Shown here: in pieces, positions 1 through 8,902 of the stretch
Numbering within the stretch: position 1 is the stretch's first letter
How the letters are laid out: each line of letters starts with the position of its first letter
From: Streptomyces sp. NRRL F-525
GTDB taxonomy: Bacteria > Actinomycetota > Actinomycetes > Streptomycetales > Streptomycetaceae
Direction of reading: 5' to 3'
Assembly (NCBI RefSeq): GCF_000716605.1
Contig: NZ_JNXE01000025.1
Location: forward strand, 62,001-126,000
DNA length: 64,000 nt
Program-made: the position numbers and the translations under genes
The notes under the pieces: model-generated
The model's database searches: none
Told to the model about the DNA's origin: nothing
The model's input: only the letters and a program-made list of their open reading frames with translations

Positions 1-3000
1 AGAGCGGCCAGCTGCCGTCCTCGCACCACGTCGCCACCGCGCTCGGCTTCGGCGCCTCCGCCGTCTACAGCCTCAGCGCCCGCCTGCGCGCCGAGGAGAA
101 GCACCCGAGCGCACCGGCCCCGGCGGGTGAAGTCACCGAGACCGACCGGGCGTTGGCGCGTTTCCGCAAGGCCGCCGAGAAGGCCCTCGCCAAGACCATG
201 GGCCGGGTCGGACTCTGCACCGCCGAGAGCTACATCGGCGGCGCGTTCTTCGAGCCGAACTACCTCGACACCCGCGACGACGTCTTCGCACGGGCCTTCC
301 CGCACATGGAGGCGCCGGTCGGCGGGGTCGGCTTCGCGCGCATCGCGCAGGCGGCGACCGAGTGGCACGAGCGCGCCCGAGCCGTCGAAACCGAGCAACA
401 AGTGCCGCTGCTGGGCCTGTTCAAGGAACGGTCGGACGGCGCCGGGCACTCCTTCGGTGTCTCGGCCGTGCGCGGCTTCGGTGACATGGCCGAAGAACAG
501 CCGGAGTTCGGGCGCGAGAGCGACCCGGATGCCCTCCGCCTCCTCACCCTCGGCCAGCTCGACGACGCCTTCGGCATCACCGACGCGGCCTACCGCAACA
601 CCGGCTACGACCAGCTCAGCGACGACGAGATCGACGCGTTCCGGATCACCCCCGGCTACCGCGCCTTCCTCCGCACCACGCACGAGGAACGCTCCCGTCG
701 CCCGTCCGCACTCCGTGACGTGCTGGCACTCCCGGCCGACGTCACCGGCCTGCGCACGGCGGAGGACTTCGCCCGCGAACTGGGCCGCTTCTCGACGGAC
801 GGCAACGCGAGCGTCACGGTCAGGGGCGTCGTCGCGACCGTCACCGAGCGGCCGACGGACGACGCGGTGACGGCCCGCCTCCAACTCGCCTCCCCCGCAG
901 CCGAGTTGCACACCGCCCTCGCCGACGGCCTGGCCCTCGCGCACCCCGGCGAGGTCAAGACCCTGGAGCTGCACGAGACCGGCGTCCTCGTCACCGCCAT
1001 CGGCACCGCCGCCCGCCTCCTCACCCTCCTCCGCAGCGCCCCCGACAGCCTCCAACTCCCCGACGTCCAACCGGCGCACGAGATCACCCGCGCCCTCGCC
1101 TCCGGCGCGATGAGCCACGGCGCGCTCGTCGCCACCGCGCACGAGGCCGTCGCGCACGGCACCAACATGGTCGGCGCGATGTCCAACAGCGGTGAGGGCG
1201 GCGAACACCGCTCCCGCTACGGCACCATCCGGGGCTCCCGGATCAAGCAGTTCGCGTCCGGACGCTTCGGCATCTGGGCGGGCTACCTCGCCGACCCGAT
1301 GCTCCAGGAACTGGAGATCAAGATCGGGCAGGGCGCGAAGCCCGGTGAGGGCGGCCAGTTGCCCGCGCCGAAGGTCACCGTCGACATCGCGGCGGCGCGC
1401 GGCGGAACCCCCGGCATCGAGCTGATCTCCCCGCCCCCGCACCACGACACCTACTCCATCGAGGACTTGGCCCAGCTCATCCACGACTGCAAGGCCGCGC
1501 GGGTCCGCGTGATCGTGAAGCTCGTGTCCTCGGAGGGCATCGGCACGATCGCGGTCGGCGTCGCGAAGGCGGGTGCGGACGTCATCAACGTCGCCGGAAA
1601 CACCGGCGGTACGGGTGCGGCGGCGGTCACCAGCCTCAAGTACGCGGGCCGTTCGGCCGAGATCGGCGTCGCCGAGGTCCACCAGGCCCTCGTAGCAAAC
1701 GGGTTGCGGCAGAAGGTCGTCCTGCGCTGCTCCGGCGCGCACCAGACGGGCAGCGACGTCGTGACGTCAGCGCTGCTCGGCGGAGACAGCTTCGAGTTCG
1801 GTACGACGGCCCTCATGATGCTCGGCTGCGTCATGGCGAAGAACTGCAACGTGAAGTGCCCGGCCGGACTCACCACCAACTCCGAGGCGTTCGAGGGCGA
1901 TCCGCGCGCCCTGGCCCAGTACCTCCTCAACATCGCGCACGACGTCCGCCAGATCCTCGCCCGCCTCGGCCTGCGCTCCCTGCGCGAGGCCCGGGGCCGC
2001 ACGGACCTGCTCCAGCTCCTCGACCACCCGGCGAGCGTGGGCCGCCTGGACGTACGGCGCCTCCTCGCCCACGTGCCGGAGAAGGTCGTAGCCGAACCGG
2101 AGTACCTGGAGAAGGACTTCACCACCGACGACGCCCTGATCGAACGCGTCCACGCCGCACTCGTGGACCGACGCGAACCGGCCCTCCTCGTCGAGGCCAT
2201 CCACCTCCGCAACAGCGACAAGTCGGTCGGCGGCCAGCTCTCGATCGACGTCGAGCGGCTCCTCAACTACCAACCAGGGATGGACATCCCGGCCGTCACC
2301 ACCGACGACCGGGGCCGACGCCGCCTGGTCGACGACGCGGTCCGCATCCGCACCACCGGCTCCGCCGGACAGTCCTACGGCGTCTTCTGCAACGACGGCA
2401 TCACCCTCGAACACACCGGCACCGCGAACGACGGCGTCGGCAAGAGCCAGAGCGGCGGCCGGATCGTGGTCCGCGCCCCGGGCGGCGGGAGCACCGAGCG
2501 CGGCGGCAACGTCCTCGTCGGCAACTTCGCGCTGTTCGGCGCGACGGGCGGGCGGACCTTCGTCCAGGGCGAGGCCGGCGACCGCTTCGCCGTACGAAAC
2601 TCCGGCGCCACAGCGGTGGTTGAGGGCCTCGGCGACTTCGGCTGCGAGTACATGACCGGCGGCACGGTCCTCAACCTCGGCGGCTTCGGCAAGGGCCTCG
2701 GCAACGGGATGAGCGGCGGTTTCCTCTACCAGTACGACCCCTCGGGCGAGTTGGGCCGCCAGGTGAGCGCCGACTCCCTCCTCGTCTTCTCCGTCACCGA
2801 CACCGCGCACGGCGCCTTCCACGAGGAGGCCGTACGCCTGCTGCTGGCCTGGCACGTGGAGGCGACCAACTCCCCGCTCGCGGCACGCCTGTTGGAGGAC
2901 TGGGAGGCCCAACGGCAGTACGTGTACTGCGGGATGCCCCGCTCGCTGCTCCTCTACCAGGACGCGGGCGAGATCCTCGCCGCCGCGACCCGGAACGAGT

Positions 3001-3566
3001 TGCTCGACGAGCTGGCCACCTCGATCGCCACCGACAAACTCCGCGCGTTCAAGGTCGATTACCGCGACCGCCGCACCGTACTGGGCGGCCGTGCACCGGC
3101 GTTCGGCGACCAGGGCAGCGACGACATGTTCTCGCTCCTGTCCTCGTACACGGTGCTCGGCGTCGCGCAGGACCTGGCGCTGCAACGGGTGCCGGGTGCG
3201 AGCGGCCCGGACGATCCGCGGGTCACCGAGGCCGTCCGCAACCTCGTCCTCACCGAGGACTTCTTCGTGAAGCAGCGGGTGGTGAAGTACCTGCGCGGGA
3301 CGCTGGAGCGGTTCGACGACGGCGAGTTGGCGACCCTCATCGCGAGCAAGCGCCTCGACGACTACAAGCGCGCCCTACGGCAGCGCAACAACCTCAGCGT
3401 GGACGCCCCCGGCACCTACGGCTGGATCGTCCACCAGACCACGAAGAACGCCGACCGGGTCCGCGCCGCCCGCTTCGACGAGCTGCTCGCGACAGCGGCC
3501 CTCGACGACATCGCCGCCCGCCACGCACACATCCCGCAGGCCCCGACCGAGACGGTGACCGCGTGA
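1..3566 (+). CDS. Glutamate synthase-like large subunit (GltB/GOGAT family), 5' end missing
   Basis: The frame is open from base 3, giving 1187 visible residues with no start, so the gene begins left of the window. Residues of about 370-640 match the FMN/synthase domain of GltB (HGALVATAHEAV, GAMSNSGEGGEH, KPGEGGQLP, GNTGGTGAA). Residues of about 805-930 form the glycine-rich GXGXG beta-helix domain. The iron-sulfur cysteines are C609, C615 and C619, a CX5CX3C pattern, whereas classical GltB has CX5CX4C. About 200 residues follow the GXGXG domain, longer than I recall for ordinary GltB. Known family role: ammonia plus 2-oxoglutarate to glutamate in the cytosol. No GltD follows. A diflavin reductase overlaps the stop codon instead and is the likely electron donor (inference). 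Whether an N-terminal amidotransferase domain exists cannot be seen here. Confidence 0.9.
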   Translation, partial: SGQLPSSHHVATALGFGASAVYSLSARLRAEEKHPSAPAPAGEVTETDRALARFRKAAEKALAKTMGRVGLCTAESYIGGAFFEPNYLDTRDDVFARAFPHMEAPVGGVGFARIAQAATEWHERARAVETEQQVPLLGLFKERSDGAGHSFGVSAVRGFGDMAEEQPEFGRESDPDALRLLTLGQLDDAFGITDAAYRNTGYDQLSDDEIDAFRITPGYRAFLRTTHEERSRRPSALRDVLALPADVTGLRTAEDFARELGRFSTDGNASVTVRGVVATVTERPTDDAVTARLQLASPAAELHTALADGLALAHPGEVKTLELHETGVLVTAIGTAARLLTLLRSAPDSLQLPDVQPAHEITRALASGAMSHGALVATAHEAVAHGTNMVGAMSNSGEGGEHRSRYGTIRGSRIKQFASGRFGIWAGYLADPMLQELEIKIGQGAKPGEGGQLPAPKVTVDIAAARGGTPGIELISPPPHHDTYSIEDLAQLIHDCKAARVRVIVKLVSSEGIGTIAVGVAKAGADVINVAGNTGGTGAAAVTSLKYAGRSAEIGVAEVHQALVANGLRQKVVLRCSGAHQTGSDVVTSALLGGDSFEFGTTALMMLGCVMAKNCNVKCPAGLTTNSEAFEGDPRALAQYLLNIAHDVRQILARLGLRSLREARGRTDLLQLLDHPASVGRLDVRRLLAHVPEKVVAEPEYLEKDFTTDDALIERVHAALVDRREPALLVEAIHLRNSDKSVGGQLSIDVERLLNYQPGMDIPAVTTDDRGRRRLVDDAVRIRTTGSAGQSYGVFCNDGITLEHTGTANDGVGKSQSGGRIVVRAPGGGSTERGGNVLVGNFALFGATGGRTFVQGEAGDRFAVRNSGATAVVEGLGDFGCEYMTGGTVLNLGGFGKGLGNGMSGGFLYQYDPSGELGRQVSADSLLVFSVTDTAHGAFHEEAVRLLLAWHVEATNSPLAARLLEDWEAQRQYVYCGMPRSLLLYQDAGEILAAATRNELLDELATSIATDKLRAFKVDYRDRRTVLGGRAPAFGDQGSDDMFSLLSSYTVLGVAQDLALQRVPGASGPDDPRVTEAVRNLVLTEDFFVKQRVVKYLRGTLERFDDGELATLIASKRLDDYKRALRQRNNLSVDAPGTYGWIVHQTTKNADRVRAARFDELLATAALDDIAARHAHIPQAPTETVTA

Positions 3567-5308
3567 CCCTCATGCCCCCGACCGGCGCCCTCATCCCGGC
3601 CGACGCCCCGTTCTCCGCCCAACAGGAGTCCTGGCTGGCCGGGTTCATCGCCGGCATCGCCGCCGCCGGACGCCGGAAGGACGCTTCGGGCGACGCCCCC
3701 ACGGCCACGGTCGACGTGCTCTTCGGCACCCAGACCGGCAACGCGGAGTTCCTCGCCGACGAACTGGTCGCCCGAGCACGAGCCCGAGGCCTCGCAGGCA
3801 CCGCGACCGCCCTCGACGCCGTGACTCCCGACCAACTCGCCGCGATGTCGCACGTGTTGGTGGTGACCTCGACCTACGGCGAGGGCGAACTCCCCGACAA
3901 CGCGGGCCTGTTCTGGGAAGCCCTCCAGTCCGACACGGCACCGCGCCTCGAAAGCGTCCGCTACGCCGTCCTCGGCCTCGGCGACCGCGGCTACGACGAC
4001 TTCTGCCAGGCCGCGAAACTCATCGACACCCGCCTCGAACAACTCGGCGCGGCCCGCCTCCACGAACGCGTCGACTGCGACGTCGACTTCGAGGAACCGG
4101 CGGCGGACTGGACGACGACGGTCCTGGACCAGTTGGCGGCCGAGACCGGCGCGACGGGCACAGGCGCAGGCGCGGAGGCGCCTACGTCCGCCGCCCCGCC
4201 CCGCTCCCCCTGGAACAAGCGCACCCCGTACCCCTCCCGCCTCGCGGTGAACAAGCTGCTCTCCGCCCCGCACAGCGCGAAGGAGATCCGCCACTACGAG
4301 TTCGACCTCGGCGACAGCGGCATCACCTACGAGGCGGGCGACGCGCTGGCCGTCGTACCGCTGAACGACGAGCGGTTGGTCGCCGCCCTGCTGGAGCACC
4401 TCGGCGCGAGCGACGACGGGGAAGCGGCTCACCTCCTGCGCACGGAACGCGAAATCCGCACCCCGTCCAAGGAGTTGATCGCCGACCTGGCCCAGCGAGC
4501 CCCCTCCGGCGAACTGGCGGCGGTCGTAGCACAAGGCACCCGCTCCGACCTCGACTCCTGGCTCTGGGGCCGGGACGTCCTGGACCTCCTCCGGGCCACC
4601 GACCCGTCCACCGCCCCCACCCTCCCCGAACTCCTCCCCCTCCTACGGCCGTTGCAGGCCCGCCAGTACTCGATCTCGTCCAGCCCGCTCGCCCACCCGG
4701 ACCGCATCCACCTCACGGTCGCGTCGGTGCGGTACGGCAGCGGGGACCGCCGGTACGAGGGCGTCGCGTCGACATACCTCGCGGACCGAACGGGCAGCGA
4801 GGGAACGGCCGTTGACGTGTACGTACAGCCCAACGCCTCCTTCGGCATCCCGGCGGACGACGACGCCCCGATGGTCATGATCGGCCCGGGCACCGGCATC
4901 GCACCGTTCCGCGGCTTCCTGCACGAGCGGGCCGCTCGGGGCGCGTCCGGTCGCAACTGGCTGTTCTTCGGCGACCGTCACCGCGAGACGGACTTCGTCT
5001 ACGAGGACGAGCTGACCGAGCTGCGAGCGCGCGGCGTCCTCACCGAACTCGACCTCGCCTTCTCCCGCGACCAGGCCGAGAAGGTCTACGTGCAGACGCG
5101 GATGCGGGAACGCTCAAGGGAGTTGTACGGCTGGCTGGAGGACGGCGCGCACGTGTACGTCTGCGGCGACGCCTCGCGCATGGCGAAGGACGTGGAGGCG
5201 GCGCTGCTGGGTGTCGTGGCCGAGCAGCGCGGGCGCGGGGACGACGACGCGGCGGAGTACCTCGCGGACCTGCGGCGGGCCAAGCGCTATGTACGGGACG
5301 TGTATTGA
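3563..5308 (+). CDS. Diflavin NADPH oxidoreductase (CysJ / P450-reductase type)
   Basis: The 581-residue protein has an N-terminal flavodoxin domain (LFGTQTGNAEFLADEL, STYGEGELPDNA, LGLGDRGYDDF). Next come a connecting FAD domain with RQYSISSSP and GVASTYLADR, and an NADPH domain with IGPGTGIAPFRGFL, FFGDRHRETDF and VYVCGDASRMAKDV. It ends in RDVY, as in CysJ. The expected role is hydride transfer from NADPH through FAD and FMN to a partner. The GTG start overlaps the TGA of the glutamate-synthase-like gene, so the two are probably translationally coupled. No sulfite reductase hemoprotein is nearby, so the likely partner is the upstream GOGAT-like enzyme. That pairing is inference; the domain call is secure. 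Confidence 0.92.
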   Translation: MTLMPPTGALIPADAPFSAQQESWLAGFIAGIAAAGRRKDASGDAPTATVDVLFGTQTGNAEFLADELVARARARGLAGTATALDAVTPDQLAAMSHVLVVTSTYGEGELPDNAGLFWEALQSDTAPRLESVRYAVLGLGDRGYDDFCQAAKLIDTRLEQLGAARLHERVDCDVDFEEPAADWTTTVLDQLAAETGATGTGAGAEAPTSAAPPRSPWNKRTPYPSRLAVNKLLSAPHSAKEIRHYEFDLGDSGITYEAGDALAVVPLNDERLVAALLEHLGASDDGEAAHLLRTEREIRTPSKELIADLAQRAPSGELAAVVAQGTRSDLDSWLWGRDVLDLLRATDPSTAPTLPELLPLLRPLQARQYSISSSPLAHPDRIHLTVASVRYGSGDRRYEGVASTYLADRTGSEGTAVDVYVQPNASFGIPADDDAPMVMIGPGTGIAPFRGFLHERAARGASGRNWLFFGDRHRETDFVYEDELTELRARGVLTELDLAFSRDQAEKVYVQTRMRERSRELYGWLEDGAHVYVCGDASRMAKDVEAALLGVVAEQRGRGDDDAAEYLADLRRAKRYVRDVY

Positions 5309-5310
5309 GC

Positions 5311-6228
5311 ATGGCGGACCACAACAACCCTTACCGGCCCTGCGCGTTCGAGGGGTGCTGCGGCGCGCGGCGGGGCGGGAGCGTGCGGCTGATCGACGCG
5401 CGGATGCCGGAGCTGGCGCGATGCCTGACGCTCTTCCAGTACGTCCAGGCGGTGACCGGAGGTCCGGTCGCCCGGATCGACCAGGCGGGCAGTTACGCCC
5501 AACCGAGTCTGCGCGGCGAGGCGTTCGCCGTCCGGCCCGGTTCGATCGCGCTGCGCCTCGACGGCGACGGGATCGACACGGCGGTGGTCGCGCGGGACGC
5601 GGACACCGGCGCGGTCGCGTTGCGCCTGCTCGACGTGGCGGGGCGGACCGTGCACCAGGGGCGGTTGCTGTCCGAGGGTGACCGGCTGTTGGTCGGTCTG
5701 GCTCCCACGGTCAACGCCGGCGCGCGGGCCGCCGTGGCGTCGGCGCCTCCCGAGGTCCCAGCCTGGGAGACCGGCGACCAACTCGCCCAGCTGGACGCGG
5801 TGTTGGCGGACGGCGGGGCCGCCCGGCGCGCCGCGTTCCACCGCTATCGCGGCGGTGAACACCGGGCGATCGAGATCGACGTAGTGGCGTCGGTGCTCGA
5901 CCACGTCTGCTCCGTCGGACTGCCCATCGGGGTGGCGGTGTTCGCCCCGGCGGTCATGCAGGCGTGCGCCGGACGGGTCCACGTCACCGATCGGACCGTG
6001 GGCGGACGGGTGTTCGCGGCGCTCGCGGAGAGCTCGGTGGAGATCGATCTGGCGGCCGTGCGGGCGTGCCGTCTCGTGCGTTCCGCGGCGGCGCACGGTC
6101 CGACCTCGGCGCTCGAACTCGACGACGAGGGCGGTCGATGCGTCGCTGTCGTCACGCAGTTCGGGATGGTCGGGGAGGACGTGCACGGGGCGTGGGAGGA
6201 CCTGGCGGCTTCGCTGCCGGACGCCTGA
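5311..6228 (+). CDS. Uncharacterised protein, weakly HemS/ChuX-like; third gene of the GOGAT-like operon
   Basis: The 305-residue protein starts at the ATG two bases after the reductase stop; an in-frame TTG at 5305 is the alternative. Near the N-terminus is a cysteine group, CAFEGCC. No signal peptide or membrane segment is seen. The C-terminal pattern, arginine-rich strand, then SALELDDEGGRCVAVVTQFG, then a tryptophan helix, recalls the repeated domain of hemin-degrading HemS proteins, with a possible related half at residues of about 20-150. I cannot confirm this by eye. Tight spacing puts it in the same operon as the GOGAT-like and diflavin reductase genes, so a cofactor or redox role for that enzyme is plausible. 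Reality of the gene is secure; function is unknown. Confidence 0.75.
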   Translation: MADHNNPYRPCAFEGCCGARRGGSVRLIDARMPELARCLTLFQYVQAVTGGPVARIDQAGSYAQPSLRGEAFAVRPGSIALRLDGDGIDTAVVARDADTGAVALRLLDVAGRTVHQGRLLSEGDRLLVGLAPTVNAGARAAVASAPPEVPAWETGDQLAQLDAVLADGGAARRAAFHRYRGGEHRAIEIDVVASVLDHVCSVGLPIGVAVFAPAVMQACAGRVHVTDRTVGGRVFAALAESSVEIDLAAVRACRLVRSAAAHGPTSALELDDEGGRCVAVVTQFGMVGEDVHGAWEDLAASLPDA

Positions 6229-6239
6229 CTGCGAGGAGG

Positions 6240-6263
6240 GGGTGGGGGATGGCTCCCCCACCC
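6240..6263. terminator. Bidirectional hairpin terminator
   Basis: A perfect 10-bp stem (6240-6249 with 6254-6263) closes a four-base loop. It lies between two convergent genes, 12 bases after one stop and 17 before the other, so it can end transcription from both sides. Confidence 0.7.
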
Positions 6264-6279
6264 ACCACCCGTCCCCAGG

Positions 6280-7230
6280 TCAGCCGATCTTGTCCGTGAA
6301 GCCCGTCGACAGGAACGTCTGATGGGTGACCTTGCCCTTGCTGGGCCCGGCCGTCCACGTGAAGGTGTACTCCAGGATCGCGCTGGTCTTCGGGTCGACG
6401 ATCACCTGGCCGAGGCTCTTGGCCTCCGCGAACTCAACTGCCGTACCACCGCGCCCCGTACTGTCCTTGACCTGGCCGAGCAGCTTGACGCCCTTCAGGC
6501 CGCCCATCGCCTTGAAGACCCCGGCCCGCAGTTTCGGGCTCGCCGGGGAGTCGGTGAGCAGGGTGACCGCCTGGTCGAAGGGCGAGATGCTCTTGGGCCG
6601 CGGCGGGGACTGCAGCAGGCCGAGCAACTTCCCCGAATCCGTGGTCAGTTGCTCCAGCCCCTTCCAGTCGAGGTCCTTCGGCCCGACCTGCCAGTCGGGC
6701 CGCAGCCCCTTCCGGTACGCCTTGCCGCCGTTGATGACGTAGTAGTCCATGGACTGCGAGATGTACGTGGTCCCGACCGTCGTCCGCGTCTTCCAGTACT
6801 TCCCCGAGGACACCGACTGACTGGCGGCCACCGTGGAGATGTCGTCCAGGAAGACGGTCGCGGTGTTCGCCCGGGCCTCGCTGTGCGTGCCGGTGCCCGC
6901 CGAGGTCGTGCCGTTGTTCGCGTACGTCACCACGCCGGTCGCCACCGCGGCCGTGGTCAGCAGCCCGATGAGGACCCGGCGCCGCCCGAACTGCCGCCCG
7001 AGCAGCCGCCGTTCCGGCATCGCGACGACAACGCCGGTCGCCCCCTTGGCGGTTACGGTCGCCCCTTCCGTCGCCACGGCCGCCTCGACCTCGGCCAGCA
7101 CCCTGGCCAACGCCCGTTCCGACAGCGGCTCGACGTGGCCCGCCGCCGCCAGTTCATCGGCGCCGGGGAAGTCCAGCAGTGCGCCTCGCTCGTTCATACC
7201 GTTCGCCTCCGTGTCGTCGTACATGGTCAT
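6280..7230 (-). CDS. CU044_5270-type membrane protein, likely ECF sigma partner/anti-sigma
   Basis: This 316-residue protein has a cytoplasmic N-terminal part with EPLSERALARVLAEVEAAV. One membrane segment follows at about residues 84-103 (VLIGLLTTAAVATGVVTY), then a long extracytoplasmic domain with WKTRTTVG and DYYVINGGK. This layout matches the actinobacterial CU044_5270 family that accompanies ECF sigma factors. Its ATG overlaps the TGA of the sigma gene by four bases, so they are co-translated. An anti-sigma or envelope-sensing role is inferred from position; the family has no firmly established biochemical function that I know of. Confidence 0.85.
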   Translation of the reverse strand: MTMYDDTEANGMNERGALLDFPGADELAAAGHVEPLSERALARVLAEVEAAVATEGATVTAKGATGVVVAMPERRLLGRQFGRRRVLIGLLTTAAVATGVVTYANNGTTSAGTGTHSEARANTATVFLDDISTVAASQSVSSGKYWKTRTTVGTTYISQSMDYYVINGGKAYRKGLRPDWQVGPKDLDWKGLEQLTTDSGKLLGLLQSPPRPKSISPFDQAVTLLTDSPASPKLRAGVFKAMGGLKGVKLLGQVKDSTGRGGTAVEFAEAKSLGQVIVDPKTSAILEYTFTWTAGPSKGKVTHQTFLSTGFTDKIG

Positions 7231-7805
7231 GCGAGGTCTCCCGTCGCGGTCAGGTTCCGTCCCGCCGGGCGGGGCGGTGTGAGGCGGTCGCGCAGTCGGC
7301 CGCGGGCCCGGTGCAGCCGCGAACGGGCGGTGCCGGCCGGGATCCCCACGACGGCGGCGGCCTCGGTCGGGCTGAGCTGCTCCCAGCTGATGAGAAGCAG
7401 CAACTCCCGCTCGTCCGCTGGGAGTTCGGCGAGTGCCCGGCGTAGCGCGGGAGCCATCGCGGCGGCGTCCAGCCGCTGGTCCACCACCTGCCAGGGGTCG
7501 GTGACATCCGGTCCCGGCGCGGGCTCTTGCCGTCCCGCCCGCCGCAGGTGCTGGTTGAGCACGTTGTGGGCCACCCCGAACAGCCAGCCCCGCGCCGAAC
7601 CGCGCGCCGGGTCGAACGTGCGCCGGGCGGCGAACGCCTGCAGCCAGGTCTCGGCGAGCAGATCCTCCGACGCGGCGGGCATGCGCCGGGCGAAGTAGCC
7701 GTGCAGGGCGGAGGAGTGGGCCTTCACGAGGTGGGTGAAGGCCGCCGAGTCGCCCTGCGCCGACCGCGTCAACTGGGCTTCGCTTCCCGGTTCATCCGGT
7801 TTCAC
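7227..7805 (-). CDS. ECF RNA polymerase sigma factor
   Basis: The 192-residue protein has sigma region 2 (residues of about 17-80: DSAAFTHLVKAH, LLAETWLQAFAARRTFDP, GWLFGVAHNVLNQHLRR) and region 4 (residues of about 115-172: ALRRALAELPADEREL, LSPTEAAAVVGIPAGTARSRLHRAR read as two pieces). Regions 1 and 3 are absent, as in ECF factors. It is the first gene of a two-gene unit with the CU044_5270-type protein. ECF factors often activate their own promoter, but no convincing promoter was picked out upstream. Target genes are not evident in the window. Confidence 0.92.
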   Translation of the reverse strand: MKPDEPGSEAQLTRSAQGDSAAFTHLVKAHSSALHGYFARRMPAASEDLLAETWLQAFAARRTFDPARGSARGWLFGVAHNVLNQHLRRAGRQEPAPGPDVTDPWQVVDQRLDAAAMAPALRRALAELPADERELLLLISWEQLSPTEAAAVVGIPAGTARSRLHRARGRLRDRLTPPRPAGRNLTATGDLA

Positions 7806-7920
7806 CGAGTCTCCGTTTCCGACCGCCGGACGACGGTCTCACCCCGTACTTGTCATCGGACCCCAAGAGCGTTCGCGCCCCCACCCCCACCAATACGCAA
7901 CCCCCATCATGAGAGTGGGC

Positions 7921-7967
7921 TTGCATAAAGAGAGTCCACCCCCTACCTTAATGAGAGCCAGCTCTCA
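7921..7967 (+). promoter_or_regulatory. Promoter with palindromic operator upstream of the hydrolase
   Basis: A -35-like TTGCAT (7921-7926) is 17 bases from a -10-like TACCTT (7944-7949). Immediately after, TGAGAGC-CA-GCTCTCA (7952-7967) is a perfect 7-bp inverted repeat placed about where transcription would start. This is the arrangement of a repressor site, most likely TetR-type. No regulator lies next to the gene. Confidence 0.55.
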
Positions 7968-8013
7968 GCAAGCGAAAACAAGCACCAGCACGCACAAGGA
8001 CAAGGACCTCACC

Positions 8014-8850
8014 ATGACCACCCCTGCCTCCACCCCCGCCCCCACCGCCCCCCGCACCGTCTCCCTCCCCGGCGGACTCACCGTCACCATCCAGGAGTTC
8101 GGCGAGAACACCGAGGGCACCGGCGTGCTGGTCCTCCACGGCGGCGCGGGCCCGCGCACGGTCGCCGGCATCTCCGCCGCCCTCTCCGAGCACGTGTACG
8201 TAGTGACGCCGACCCACCCCGGCTTCGACGGCACGCCCCGCCCGGAGCGCTTCGACACGGTCGCCGACCTGGCCATCGCCTACCTGGACCTGCTCGACAC
8301 GCTGGACCTCAAGGGCGTCATGGTGATCGGCAACTCGATCGGCGGCTGGATCGCGGCGGAGATGGCCCTCCGCGACAACCAGGGCCGCATCGGCGCGCTC
8401 ACCCTCCTCAACGCGGTCGGCATCCACGCCCACATGGTCGAGAACCGCGTCGTCGACCCGCGCACCCTGGCCCCCGCCGACGTCAGCCAACTCTCCTTCG
8501 CCAACGCCAAGTTCCGCCCCGACTTCGCCTCCTTCACCGACGAACAGCGCGCTGCCGCCGGCGCCAACCAGAAGACCCTCGCGGTCTACGGCGGCGACCA
8601 CTTCACCTACGACCCGAAGCTCCGCGCCCGCCTCCACCGCGTGACGGTCCCGGTCCTGGTCGTCTGGGGCGAGGAAGACGGCATAGCCCCCCTCAAGTAC
8701 GGCCGCGGCTACGCCGACTCCTTCCCCAACGGCCACTTCGCCCCGATCGCCGACGCGGCCCACTTCCCCCAGATCGAGGCGCTGGGCGCGACGCTGGGCG
8801 CGATCGGCAACTTCGTGAGCACGGTGGTGAAGCCGGGGGAGACCGACTGA
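8014..8850 (+). CDS. Alpha/beta hydrolase
   Basis: This 278-residue cytosolic enzyme has the alpha/beta-hydrolase fold signs: oxyanion region LVLHGGAGP, nucleophile elbow GNSIGGW (Ser108), a probable acid in WGEEDG and a probable catalytic His in DAAHFPQ. The start is the ATG at 8014, because the frame upstream runs through the promoter and operator. The substrate is unknown; the family includes esterases, epoxide hydrolases and C-C hydrolases. It stands alone, with a palindromic operator 46 bases upstream and a hairpin terminator downstream, so it is probably a repressor-controlled single gene. Confidence 0.9.
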   Translation: MTTPASTPAPTAPRTVSLPGGLTVTIQEFGENTEGTGVLVLHGGAGPRTVAGISAALSEHVYVVTPTHPGFDGTPRPERFDTVADLAIAYLDLLDTLDLKGVMVIGNSIGGWIAAEMALRDNQGRIGALTLLNAVGIHAHMVENRVVDPRTLAPADVSQLSFANAKFRPDFASFTDEQRAAAGANQKTLAVYGGDHFTYDPKLRARLHRVTVPVLVVWGEEDGIAPLKYGRGYADSFPNGHFAPIADAAHFPQIEALGATLGAIGNFVSTVVKPGETD

Positions 8851-8877
8851 GGCTGCTCCAGCCCGTATGCGCGGCCG

Positions 8878-8902
8878 GGGCCCGGGTCAGTGACCTGGGC
8901 CC
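8878..8902 (+). terminator. Hairpin terminator after the hydrolase
   Basis: Two 12-base arms (8878-8889 and 8891-8902) are complementary at 11 of 12 positions, with one base between them. The hairpin lies 28 bases after the hydrolase stop. There is no clear T-tract, which is common in high-GC actinomycetes. Confidence 0.6.

Noticed and set aside
1767..3185. Long open frame antisense to the GltB-like gene
   Set aside because: It lies opposite a clear coding frame, has Val/Glu/Ala/Arg-biased shadow composition and no ribosome site. High-GC DNA gives long antisense frames.
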